Source of the DNA: Scleroderma bovista
Taxonomy: Eukaryota; Basidiomycota; Agaricomycetes; Boletales; Sclerodermataceae
Assembly (NCBI GenBank): GCA_037178675.1
Contig: JAYMGJ010000147.1
Coordinates: forward strand, 51,630 to 115,629
Direction of reading: 5' to 3'
DNA: 64,000 nt
The notes under the pieces were generated by a model. It saw only the letters and a program-made list of their open reading frames with translations, made no database searches and was not told where the DNA came from. The position numbers and the translations under genes were made by a program. This document shows positions 37,857 to 48,917 of the stretch, piece by piece. Position 1 is the first letter of the stretch. Every line of letters begins with the position of its first letter.

Positions 37857-40329
37857 CTAGTACATCCTCCCCTGTAGTTTTTTCCCGGCATTGGCTATAT
37901 TTTCGATACTACGACCCAACTCCTCATCACCATCACAACCCGTCGTGACAAGGAACTTGATCTCCGAGAAGACATCGCCGCCATATCCAATGATACTGCC
38001 AGTGAATGCCTTAATCTTTGTATGGCCATTCCTCCTCTTTGCCGACTCGATGTAGGCGAGAACGGTATCCTTGATGATGGAAGGCTTGAGTTCTTGCTCA
38101 TCTTTTCCGACTGTAAGCATGAACAGCAGATCCATGACATGTGTTAAGTCCACAATGTATGCCATGAACTTGCGCTGCACCTCCGGCCTGAAACAAAGCT
38201 TCTACATAGATGCACCAATTTACTGATCAGAGGTGTGCTTACGCCTTTGTATAAATTTGGTAGGCCCACACAAGGGCCCTCATAACCATCTGCGCGAATC
38301 CACCTCTGTGAGCGATGATTCTTTTTAAGTCCTCCGTGGTGCCAAATGTCAGTGTAATGACTCACGATGACTGCGCTGTAGTTGCATATTGGGGGATTTG
38401 GGAGGGATCAGAAGAACGGTTGTTGTCCTCGAGCAAGTCAACCAAATTAAAGATGGATGCTCGAAATTCTTCACCCATTAGAACCTGCCAGCGCGAATGA
38501 AATTCAATGATCCACAATAGCATGGGCGAGATTAGGTAAATCGTACTTCGGATGGATCGCACAAGTTCCAAACCTTAACGATGTCGGTATGAATAACCCC
38601 GAGGCAATCCTGAATTTTGTGGCCTGAAAAATCATTGCCAACAGAAAACACCGCCTGCCAGTACCCTTGGAAAGAAGCTTTATTGATGAACGCAGGTGCC
38701 ACAACATGGACGAACTTTGCTTTCCAACTCTGTGGCATGCGAATTAGCGACTGATATGAGGTAACGTGCAAAAGATATACTCTATTGATGCAGTGATATT
38801 CAAAGAAGGAACCACTCTTTGAGCCATAACTGTCACTGTAGACACTGCTGAAGGACCGGTGCCTTGCTGCTGCGCAAAATGTTCGGAAACCTTCTGGTAC
38901 GTTAGCTGAACCAGTTGTTTCAATTTATCCTGGTAGCGAGCTCTCGCTGCAGTGCAACATAACAGTCACACGGGAAAGTTCGGTAAAGCATTATGGACGC
39001 ACTAGACACCGCAAGATATGGGATATCGTGTTCCCCCGTGAGCCGTTCGATACATTCAACGCAATGCTTCTTTAGATATTCAGCTGCTGCCACTTCGACG
39101 TCACTTTCGACGTATTCTCTGCCTTCTTCTTCCCATCTGATTTCTATCTCATCAACAAGTTTGTCATATTTGGTGAACACGAAAACGGTAGGGACTAAGA
39201 GGAGTCAGCATCCAAGAGCCAACTTCAAGCACGTTCCACGCACTATCTCCTAATATGGTCTTCTTCATACGTAAAAACTTCTCCATTCCAGTCTCCATCA
39301 TTCGCTGGCCGTAGGCGTCGATGGGAATCTGGAAACACAACCTAAAATATTGAAATGATTGTCATGGACTCGCTTCCAATACCAATCAACCTACCAGATG
39401 GCATGCAGCTGCTCTTTGACGTCTTTGTGGTTCTTTCGTCTTTCAATAAATGACTGAACAATTGCGATGTTGTTATTTTCACCGGGCTCAAATCCAAGAC
39501 TATCATGTAAGATAAACCGCTTGTTCCGTTTGGAGACCAGTGGCTTTTCGATATTTGCCTTCCCTCGCTTGTCGTGGGCAGGACGCTAACAAGAATTGTG
39601 AATAACAAACAATATGTTATTGGCCACTCAACGGCTTCGTCGACACCGAAAGTACGATTGATGAGTGAAGTCTTCCCAACTCCAGTCTGTGTGTGGGATT
39701 GTCAGGATAGATCAAATGAAATCGTGAGACGAGTCACCTTGCCGATGATCAGGATACGGAAACTGGTACACAGCTGTTAAAAATAGCACACCAGATGCAT
39801 CGACCCATCAAGCTTACTGGGGGCAAATTCGAAGCAGCTCGTCGGTGGTGGGTATCAATAGTTCAGGGGGCACCAACTCCTGTGATCCGTTTGTCAGACA
39901 AACGTCTGCTAATTATGTATCTATCTGCTCACAGCAGACGGGGAAATCTTAAGGACGATTTCCAAATGTTTATGCGCTTTGCGGAATGCTATACAATCTG
40001 ATAAGAAAAATATGAGAGGGCTGTCTGCTGGGCATACTATACTGTTCCGATTTGATGTACACATCAAGAGCATCAAAGGACAGGTCTATTCGTTCAGTAA
40101 ATCCTGATCCTGAAGAGATGATCGATAAAGAGAACTGGTCCTGCAATGGCGACTCTCTGCATAGGTCGAGTGTATGAATATTCACGTTAGAACGGAACAG
40201 ATACTTACACAGGGGGTCCAAAATCTTCTCGAAGAATATTACCTTCTCGCTGACTGGAAATTCTGTAGTGTTGTCCACCAATAGTCAATTCGGCAGAGCT
40301 GACTTCGTTAGCATTCCGGACCTCAATAC
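37857..40329 (-). CDS. C2-like plus GTPase module (probable 3' part of a kinase-GTPase fusion)
   Basis: P-loop GTPase of the kind common in Agaricomycetes. The 5' exons (40329-40209, 40156-40038) encode a beta-rich C2-like segment: IEVRNANEVSSAELTIGGQH, FSLSIISSGSGFTERIDLSF and DALDVYIKSEQYN. Next comes ELVPPELLIPTTDELLRICP. The G domain reads LCTSFRILIIGKTGVGKTSL (G1), then FILHDSLGFEPGE (G3), and VFTKYDKLVDEIE (G4, TKYD). The helical C-terminal part contains FVHVVAPAFINKASFQGYWQ, IQDCLGVIHTDIVKVWNL, MVMRALVWAYQIYTK and LTHVMDLLFMLTVGK. It ends AGKKLQGRMY. No in-frame ATG lies ahead of the C2-like segment, and the frame continues from the kinase exon at 40443 through a 113-nt intron. It could be a separate gene if an unseen start exon exists. 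Confidence 0.75.
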
Positions 40330-40442
40330 CTGGCAACAAAAGGTTAGAATTTTCGGGGAGGATGTGAATGGGTTGATCAAACCGGATATTCCAAGGATCG
40401 GATTCCCTATTGCTGTAACGGACCTCGCCTTAGGGTAAATAC

Positions 40443-41503
40443 TCTTCACGAGAGCAGACATTTGTGGACGTAAGAATGGCTGGCGGTTCCAACATGACGC
40501 GCACATCTCCCACCAATTGTCAGTCAGACGAAAGAAGGTTTCTTCTTCACCCGGCCGAGCAGGCAGTGCTCGCAAAATCGTATACACGATTGCACCAGGG
40601 CCTTGACACTCATGGAACGGCACTTTCCTCGTAAAGAGCTCCTGTGGATATAGGAATGGGCCAAACGCCATGGAGGTTAACAGGGGACACTGACTAGGGC
40701 TGTCATTCCAAACGCCCACACGTCTCCTTCGGCTGATACCTCCCCACCACCAACGATTTCAGGGGCCATCCACCTCAGTGTGCCTCCATAAATTGTTGTA
40801 AAGGACATCCTCAATGACGAATCGACGACATATGATAAACCGAAATCAGTGAGGAGGGCGTTGCCCTCCTGAGATATTAATACATTGGACTACATAGCTT
40901 ATCAAATCTGGACGCACACACTGAGGGAAGGATACCTACACCTTTGAGGTCGCCATGAAAAATTGATCCTGGCTTATAGTCATGCAGGTAATGTAACCCT
41001 CGTGCGATTCCCTCGATCTAAGTACTACTATGATGTAGATGCCATTCATACGTGAACACGGCAACGCACCAGAGGGCGAGGATCAACCTCTTTATCTTGA
41101 ACATAGTCATGCGCATTTCCATTTTCCATCCATACAGATACAAGGGAAATCGTGCGATCAAATTCAGTGGTGATGCCAAGGAGCGAGAGAACGTTCTTGT
41201 GACACAATTTAGACCAGGCGTGGACTTCCCGAACGATATCCTGGAAAAAGTCACAGAAGGAAGCCACATTTTCAGCATCCGAACCTTAATGATCTTTCGG
41301 GTCTCGTCTGCAGGGAGATTGCTACAAGGGATTTTCACTGCTACCTCGACGCCGTCCGGAAGGAGAGATCCTTTGTAGACAATGGCATTGCCTCCTCTAC
41401 AACAGCAGTCAGGCCGTCGTTCAACACGCCCATCGAGGTTGATACTGAAATCGTATGCGAGTTGAGCAAAATCTTCGAGAACACAAATGGGTTGCGAAGC
41501 CAT
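40443..41503 (-). CDS. Protein kinase domain (TKL-like), probable 5' part of a kinase-GTPase fusion
   Basis: The ATG at 41503 starts MASQPICVLEDFAQLAYDFS. Kinase motifs in order: RGGNAIVYKG (glycine loop, variant), VEVAVKIPC (VAxK lysine), DIVREVHAWSKLCHKNVLSL (alpha-C Glu), IARGLHYLHDYKPGSIF, HGDLKGSNVLI (HGD in place of HRD), LLTDFGLSYVVDSS (DFG), GGTLRWMAPEIV (APE), EGDVWAFGMTAL and PARPGEEETFFRL. It closes the kinase fold at RPQMSALVK. Introns are short, and the DLKG-SNVL split is typical. If not spliced onward, translation stops at 40285 after about 25 residues of no clear character. Catalytic residues look complete. Substrate unknown. Confidence 0.8.
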
Positions 41504-42205
41504 AGGACTGTGGAGGGGATCAAGAATGCAGATTCGACTCCCTGTGGCCTGTTATGTATAAGGCCAAGTGCTAACGGATTTGGAAATGATAAGCCACAAA
41601 GTTTGGACTTGTACGGTTTGGGCCCAAGTTGTCCTTTGTCATTGCCCAATGTCCTCCGCCGTCGGCAGTAAGTAAATATCCCATGGACAATTACTAAGTA
41701 CTGTCCATAAGATCTATGTAAGTGTTTCCAACCGATCGCCTCAATCGCGCAACCATGTCCTTGCTGGCCAATACAGTACATGCCAACCTGTGCTTGCTTT
41801 GTGCACAACCACAACCCGTAGTCCGTCGCCGTGGGGGTGATCGCTACATGATGTACTACTCCCGATCATAATATGTTTCTTGTGGCTGGAAATTCAATTG
41901 GGTCGAAGGCTCCAAGTTGAGGCCTGAGGCATTATCCCTTGTCCTCTTTCCTATGTGCGTTTGCGAAAAGTCCATCCGACATTGATTTGGAGTAACCGCC
42001 ACGGGTTGTTAAGAGTTCTGCTGTGACACAGGCGCCCTGGCTTGCTCGTAGGGCATTAGTATACAGACTAACCATGGGATCCTCATTGAGTACCTCAATG
42101 CATATCCATTATCCATTATAATATAAATAAGAGGTACCAAAAACAAAGAGCATACCATACCAATACTATACACATATACAGCAGTAACAGAAGTACCTGA
42201 CAGTG
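41504..42205. other. Intergenic region upstream of the kinase gene
   Basis: About 700 bp between the kinase start and the ERO1 stop. A long minus-strand open frame (to 41814) overlaps the kinase exon in another frame and lacks coding features. It should contain the kinase promoter and the ERO1 3' UTR. Confidence 0.4.
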
Positions 42206-44388
42206 TCAGAGCTCAGTTCGCAGTTTGGGAAGGATTGATTTGCCGAGGCGCTGCCAGAACTCAGACAGCAGACCAAAGCAGGCAAGCGCATGTATCTTGG
42301 ACTTTCCCATCAACTCGAGCAAGTAGGCTTGAAGCTTCACAGTCATTGGCACGTCCTGTAGGTCCTGTGACGGATCTGGTGACCCCACGATTTGTTCCTT
42401 TTGGGCGGATGAGTGCTCGAGTACATGGGGTGATTTCCGCGGCTAAAATGCCCTCGTCAGCTGCAGTAAATTCAACAGAGCAGCGGGTCATACATAGCCT
42501 TCAACGGCCATTTCTGCCTCGTGAATAAGGCGTTCCGAATCTCGCTGTCCTACGTGTTTCCACATCTCTCGGAATTGCTCCACCAGGTGAAGACTCTCGC
42601 TGAACCGGTGGAGGGTATTGATTAATGCAACAATCTCCGAGCGCTGTAGTAAGTTGTGATTGTTGCGAGGACTATGTAGTACAGTCCGTCAGTATGGGTA
42701 ACGCAGTCAGGGGAAAAGACACACTCTAAGGCCTTTTCGTCCATCTCAAACAAGACCTTGAGAGCTGTAGCCAAACCAGTCGTTTGAACCTTGCCCCACA
42801 AACGACACTTGTCACACCCTACACAATCCATAATGCGGGAAACGTTCCGGAAGTGTTCTTTGAACTCCTGTTTTAGAATCTATACCACCTCCTGTCAGTA
42901 CATCACACAAATGGAAGCTAAATCACAGTACATTTGCATTTTCTCCTCGGAAAAGCACGCGCTCATCGAACTTCCCAACATGCTTAGCTATGTCCAGGAC
43001 ATTCTGCAGTCTTACGAGGGTTCGGACTTCTTGTATCAAGTCTATCTGATCAGGATGGTTGTGCGGAATGGTGGAAGATGAAGTGCAGTAGTCGTACGCG
43101 GAAAGGTACGGTGCGAGGCGGGAGGCTGCACGAAGAAGGAGCACAGTATTGAAATAGACATATTGAAGCCGTTCAGGGTGTGAAGCCACCCGAGTAACGA
43201 AGCATTCCAAATTTGGACCCTGCAAGATGGCATGAGATGAAGAGCACACTGATTTGTGAGTATTTTACCCATTGACCCGTTGATTGATTCATATACTCTC
43301 CACAGATATGCGTCGATATCGACGCATGCATACCTGCAACAGTAAACATTGTGATGATAACGCGACAAAGGACAAATACCAACCAGATATAATCTTGTAG
43401 TAGACCCTTTTTTCAAGACATTCATCGTTGGTATCTTCACCATTGACAGGGGCTCGCAGGACATCTGTTAAGGTGTCAGGAAGGCTGACAGGCACCGGTG
43501 ATTTTCCAGTGAGGAGATTCATTTCAGAAAGGCCAAAACAATTCTCCTCATAAATTGCCCTCCAAACACGATGTGTAGGTGGTCCCGAATACCCTGTGTA
43601 CCTCTCTGGAATGTCAACGAGATCGAAATATTCACCCTCTGCAATGAATATTAAGCAGGGGCCACAGTTAGCAACGAAATGCGTTGACGTGCCTGTTAAA
43701 TCGTCTAGAAAACAGAAGTCAGAGTCGCGATAGTAGCAACCCGGCAGTTGAATTCGCTGAGGATTGGGTCAAGCAGGATGAATAGCCGATGGGACTATCC
43801 CATACCTGATCGGCAGGGGGAAAATCGATCTTGCTCAGGGCTGCTGCTCTCCACTTCTCTGGGATTTCACTCTGCGAAGGCGACCACATCAGTATTTGCA
43901 GTAAAACAAGGCGAATAGACGATTCACTTCATCTATGGTAGTAATCCCACATTCACGGTTCATGCAAAATCCGTTTTCTTGCCAGAAGGGACATTCCCGG
44001 TATAAATCAACCTGATGGAATACCAATTATAATCGTCAGCTGCGTGGAATGCAGAAGCCCTACCTGGAAGTACCGGAAGAAGGGTGTTTGGACGAGGTCG
44101 TGGAGGTTTGCATAGAGTTCTTCGTTGACGCTCTCGATGGTCTCGTAATCGCACAACGTAGTCTCTATGGGGCCTGTTGTCTGGTGAGGTGGGTAAGAAG
44201 ATGGGCGGAACGGCGCACTATTTGCGTACCGTGTGGTGGCAAAGCGGTTCACCACGGACAGGTTCGTGCTCAAGCACACTCTTCACCTGATCTGTGCGAA
44301 GCAGCGGCTCCTCTAGGAACGAGCTTACACACGCAGTAGCGGAGAGGAGAAGTACCAGGCTTGCTCTCTTCCACGAGATTGGTCCCAT
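42206..44388 (-). CDS. ERO1: ERO1 endoplasmic reticulum oxidoreductin
   Basis: FAD-dependent thiol oxidase that reoxidises protein disulfide isomerase; ER lumen. The ATG at 44388 starts a signal peptide ([19 protein letters not shown]). [20 protein letters not shown], then [16 protein letters not shown] (shuttle cysteines). Later: [20 protein letters not shown], then [19 protein letters not shown]. Then [20 protein letters not shown]. The active-site segment [20 protein letters not shown] carries CxxCxxC. A final intron (about 42436-42486) splices EMAVEGY to a C-terminal exon ending [13 protein letters not shown], so the protein does not stop at the TGA at 42488. About 530 residues, eight or more introns. 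It is divergent from SCP160; the short promoter has a UPR-type element. Confidence 0.93.
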
Positions 44389-44571
44389 GGATCACTTCTC
44401 AACGGAGGCCTGCCACGTCACAAAAATAAATACACGTGACACGAAGTCACACCTTATATGGAAGGTAACCCCTCTCTCAGAATTTTCACACGGGCACCAT
44501 ATTTTTGCTCCTCCACCTTGGTTTTATTTTCTGGTTTTGCAACGCGTCGAGCGACGCCCGGTACCCTAGTC
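44389..44571. promoter_or_regulatory. Divergent ERO1/SCP160 promoter
   Basis: 183 bp between start codons. It includes CCACGTCA at 44413-44420 and a CACGTG palindrome at 44433-44438, spaced by 12 bp. Confidence 0.5.
44413..44420 (-). promoter_or_regulatory. UPR-element-like motif upstream of ERO1
   Basis: Read on the ERO1 strand this is TGACGTGG, identical to the animal UPR element bound by ATF6/XBP1. It lies 25-32 nt before the ERO1 start codon, so it is in the core promoter or 5' UTR. ERO1 is a classical UPR target. Recognition by the fungal Hac1-type factor is inferred. Confidence 0.35.
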
Positions 44572-47500
44572 ATGGCTCTTTCTGCGGCTGATTACAACAA
44601 GGTGCGGTCCTGTGCTCTTTCCTTGGCCAGCTGGTAGTCACCCCTTGTAATGAGTAGAGGTTGAAGGCACTCGAAGGTGCTCCTGACCCGTTTCCAGCTC
44701 GCGTCGAGGATTTTTCTGTCAGGGCTCGAGATGGTCAGGGGGTGTTGGACACCGACTCGCAGTCTGATTTCCCGGCTCTTTCATCCACTGCCGCCCCTCC
44801 ACCAAAGTATGCGTGGGGTGCAGACTCTGGTCCTCGTATCAAGGCTAGCATTCGGTCTCAACCCATGGTCTCGGATTCTTTCACACTGTCTGCCATCGCC
44901 CTCCCAACCACTAAGGACGGAAAACCAGTCTCTCTCGGCGAGGTCATGAAACGGGCCATGTCCAAATTCAAGGTCAAGATCGAGGCGTCGGCAAACCAGA
45001 AAGCTCGTCAGACTACTTTTCACATGAAGTCCGAGTCTGAGAAAGAACTGGAAAAGGCTAAACGGCACTTACTGTCCCTTCTGAGCCCTATGGTAGGTCA
45101 TTGTAGGATCGCTCTGTTAACCCTGCTCAACTTTTGTCCAGGTTACCCTGACTTTAACTGCTCCCTCTTCTACCGTCGGTTCTATTATCGGATCCAAAGG
45201 CTAGTGCCAATTATTGGTCCAATGCATTCCATACTTATTCATCCCAGGTGCTACCCTCAAACAAATCCGAGATCAAACTGGTGTCAAGGTAGATATCCCC
45301 CGCAAGGAGACCATCACCCCTAACGGTATTGGGCATGAAGCTCCGACTGGAACAACCACGCCTTCCGCTGAAGGAGAGGATGAGGACGAGCCTACTCTTA
45401 CTATCACTATTTCCGGCCCCCAACCATTCGCACACGAAGCCCGTGCCATGATCAACGAGATCGTCTCCATTAAGACATCTAGGTCCACTCAGCGCGTCAA
45501 GGATATCCCACCCCACATTTTACCCTTCATTATTGCTCTTCGCTCCCATTTTCTTCAGGTAGCCCAGAGCGAAGATATTCAATTGACCTTGAATGCGGAG
45601 CGCGAAATTGTTGCCAGCGGCGACCGCGAGGTCGTCACGCGCGTAATTGAAGCGATCAAGAATACCATTCAAATGTACAAGACCATACTAATTCAGGCGA
45701 AGATGCCCCTCTCGAAGATGCACCATCGCCTCTTCGTTGGCAAGGCTTTGGAAGATATCTTGGCGAAAAGCAAATGCTCCGTTATCATTCCTAGTGCTGA
45801 GGATCCTATTGAAGAGGTTATCGTCTACGGGAAGCCAGAAGACGTTTCCAGTGGGCTTTCTGCTGTCAAAAAAATGGCCGATTCGCACCATATCCACGTG
45901 TTCCCTCTTCCCGGACCTATCGCACTCTCTCGCCAATTGTTGAGTTACATCACGCGTATCAAGTACCCTGAGACCTTGAGTGTTGCTCATCCTGGTGTCT
46001 CTGTCTTCACTCCTTCAGCCACCGTAGTTGCTCAGTCATCCGTTCTCAACATCGACATAGTCGGCGAGAAGTCGGTTGTCGACGGCGTTGTTAGGCAAGT
46101 CTCGGAGCTTCTTGGGAAGTTGATAGGTGCGACAAGAGAGGTCAGCATTGACTGGCTTAGCCACGAAGTTATCAAGGCGAAGAATGCAAAGAAGTATGTT
46201 ACATCACATTGCTGTTGACACATCTTTGAACAAACAACCCAGATTGGAAGACTTCCACGAAGTTAACAATGTACAAGTTTTCTTCCCTTTAGAATCCTCG
46301 CAACAATCTTCGGTTTTACTGGTCTATGATCCTTTCTCTCCTTCTGCATCACCTTCATCTGTGGATAAGGAGAAACACCTGGAAGAGGTCTCTAAAGAAT
46401 TGCTCAAGATGGCCAAGGAAGCTGCTGATGTCAAGACGGAAGTCGTTGCAATCGAGAAGCGCTGGCACAAGGCTGTGATAGGTAAAGATGGCACCCTTGA
46501 CTCGTAAGGAATCCCATTCTTGAGAGTGAATAATTTATTCATATTCATTGTTACTAGGATCATTGGCGAGGACAAAGCTTTGTTCATCAAATTTGGGGCG
46601 GAGGCTGGTGATCCTTTGACTGAGGATATCATCTGGCTTTGCGGTATCAGTTCAGAGGTCGACCGCGCAGTGGAACGGATCCATCAGATCGTCGAATGCG
46701 CCAAGGAAGATGCAATAGCTAGCAGCTACGTATGGATACTTCATTACCATTTCTCATGTCTACAGTCTGAGGTTCTTGCAGTTTACGGATTTTGAGATCG
46801 ACAGAGAATTCGTTGGTCGGGTCGTCGGTACTCAAGGATCTAACCTCAACAAATTAAGGGAACAATTCAACGTTAGGGTCGACGTTCACGACGATGTAGA
46901 GGAGAAGGACTTATCAAAGAAGAAGAAGGCACCACCCCAGATGGTTAAGTTAAAGGTAAAATAGTCATTCAAACCAGCTCTCATGATCCTAAGTAAAGGT
47001 TTTAGATCACTGGACGTAAGGAGAACGTTGAAGAAGCCAAGAAGCGAATCCTGGCGCAAGTTGAACGACTAGTAAGCTCTTCGATGTCTGGGTATCAATT
47101 TTGACAATGAGTGATCGTATGCAGGCTGATGAGACAACTGAAATCCTCAAAATTCCACATCAATACCATGGTTCGCTCATTGGTCAGAATGGAAAATACG
47201 TTGTTCGCTTGGAAGACAAATACAGTGTCAAGATCAATTTTCCCCGCCAGTCTGGTGAATATGGGGATAACAAACGGGAGCCACTCAAACCAGATGAGGT
47301 GCTCGTCAAGGGTGGAAGGAAAGGCGTTGCTCAGGCTAAATCGGAGCTACTGGACGCTTTGGAGGTTGAGAAAGAGACGAACAACGTCCTCCAGTTTACT
47401 GTCCCAGGGAGAGCCATTGCCCGTGTCCTTGGTAGGGGCGGCGCTAGCATCAATGAGATCAAGGGAGAAACAGGAGCCCAACTCGAGATCGAACGGAGTG

Positions 47501-48815
47501 CAGAGGACAAGACTGCTTGTGTTCGAGTTACTGCTCGTGGCACCAAGGAAGCTATCAATGCTGCAAAGGCTGCCATTCTCGCGATTGTTGACCAGGTATC
47601 AGAGGAGACCACTGATACACTTTTCATCGAACAGAAATACCATCGTGCTATCATAGGTCCTGGCGGACAAGGCCTCAAAGACCTCATCGTTGGTTGTGGT
47701 GGACCATTAGACCCAAAGCTCCAGGCTGGCCTTGTTAAATTGTGTGTGCGTTTGATATTGTGCTAAACGTACTGACCGTTTTCTTTAGTCCTCGTCAGGG
47801 TGAGATATCTGATGAGGTCCGTCTTCGTGGGGAGCCTGGCCTTGTAAGCAAGATAAAGGACGGATTGGAAAAGAAAGTGGTTGCTCTTCGTGACCAAGTG
47901 GTAGTGGCCGTTGTGATCTCAGCAGCTCAACACCGCAATATAATCGGCAGAGGCGGTCAGCATTTGAATGACCTGCAGAACCGTCATGGGGTGCATGTTC
48001 GGTTTCCTGGATCTCGTGGATATGATCAAGTCGGGGAGCCCTCAAATGCCAGCGAGGTGGAGAACGCCGATCCAGCCGAAATCATCAAAGTAAATGGATC
48101 ACAGTCGGCGTGCGAGGCGGCAATTGCAGAAATCATGGTATGTCGACATTATTTCACAGTCAAGGTTGGCATCGACTGCATTCTCAGAGTCGTATCAAGG
48201 CATTTGCAACTGATAGCATGACTACCTCAATTTCCGTCCCCTTGAGGTACCACGCTGCCGTCCTGCAGCAAGGTGCCTTATACCGTACATTGAAGTCACT
48301 CAACGTTCACGTCGAGCAATCTGCCCACCCCGAAAAACCTAGCTTGCCATCGCACCCCCCTCGACCCGTCAACTTCAATACCCGTATTGATGACACTGAG
48401 GAGGAACCTCAGGCTGATTGGCAAGTCATTCCTAACTACGAAGACGTAGAGGAAGGTGACTCCCAGTGGACATTGAAAGCGAAAGATGCCAGCAGTCTGG
48501 AGCATGCTCAGAGCGAGATTCTGGCCGCTATCGAACAGGCGAAGGAGAAGTCACACATTGGTTTCCTGACACTCCCAGACCGCTCTGTGTTCCCGAGGAT
48601 TGTTGGGACAAAAGGTGCTAATGTCGCCCGGTTACGCAATGAGACGGGGGCAGACATCACTGTTGGAAGGGATAACAACACTATTGTCATTGTCGGTATG
48701 TAACTTCATCGCAGTGCACTAATTAGCTCTCACCCCGCATCCAGGTTCTGAGTTGGCTGTAGAGTCGGCAAAGAACGCGATCCTTACCCAGGCTGCGGCT
48801 CCGCGCCGTCGTTAG
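44572..48815 (+). CDS. SCP160: Vigilin/Scp160-like multi-KH RNA-binding protein
   Basis: Polysome- and ER-associated RNA-binding protein with KH domains arrayed along its length. The ATG at 44572 gives MALSAADYNK, then an intron and KALEGAPDPFPARVEDFSVR. KH cores show GxxG loops: GATLKQIRDQTGVKVDIPR, FVGRVVGTQGSNLNKLRE, HGSLIGQNGKYVVRLED, ARVLGRGGASINEIKGETG, HRAIIGPGGQGLKDLI, RNIIGRGGQHLNDLQNRHG and FPRIVGTKGANVARLRNETG. Several degenerate units lie between (HHRLFVGKALEDILAKS, HKAVIGKDGT). At least ten KH units. About ten introns; the ending is AILTQAAAPRRR. Roughly 1,240 residues, as expected for the family. Confidence 0.92.
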
Positions 48816-48917
48816 TTTTTAAAAATCTTAGCTATTTTACACATCATGGAACCATCAAGTAACCTATAGCATACGACACAACAATAAAACTATATCAAAC
48901 ACTAAAGTAAAGTGTGA

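Noticed and set aside
41341..41814. 157-codon minus-strand frame across the kinase start
   Set aside because: It is in another frame over the kinase glycine-loop exon and lacks motifs; a shadow frame.
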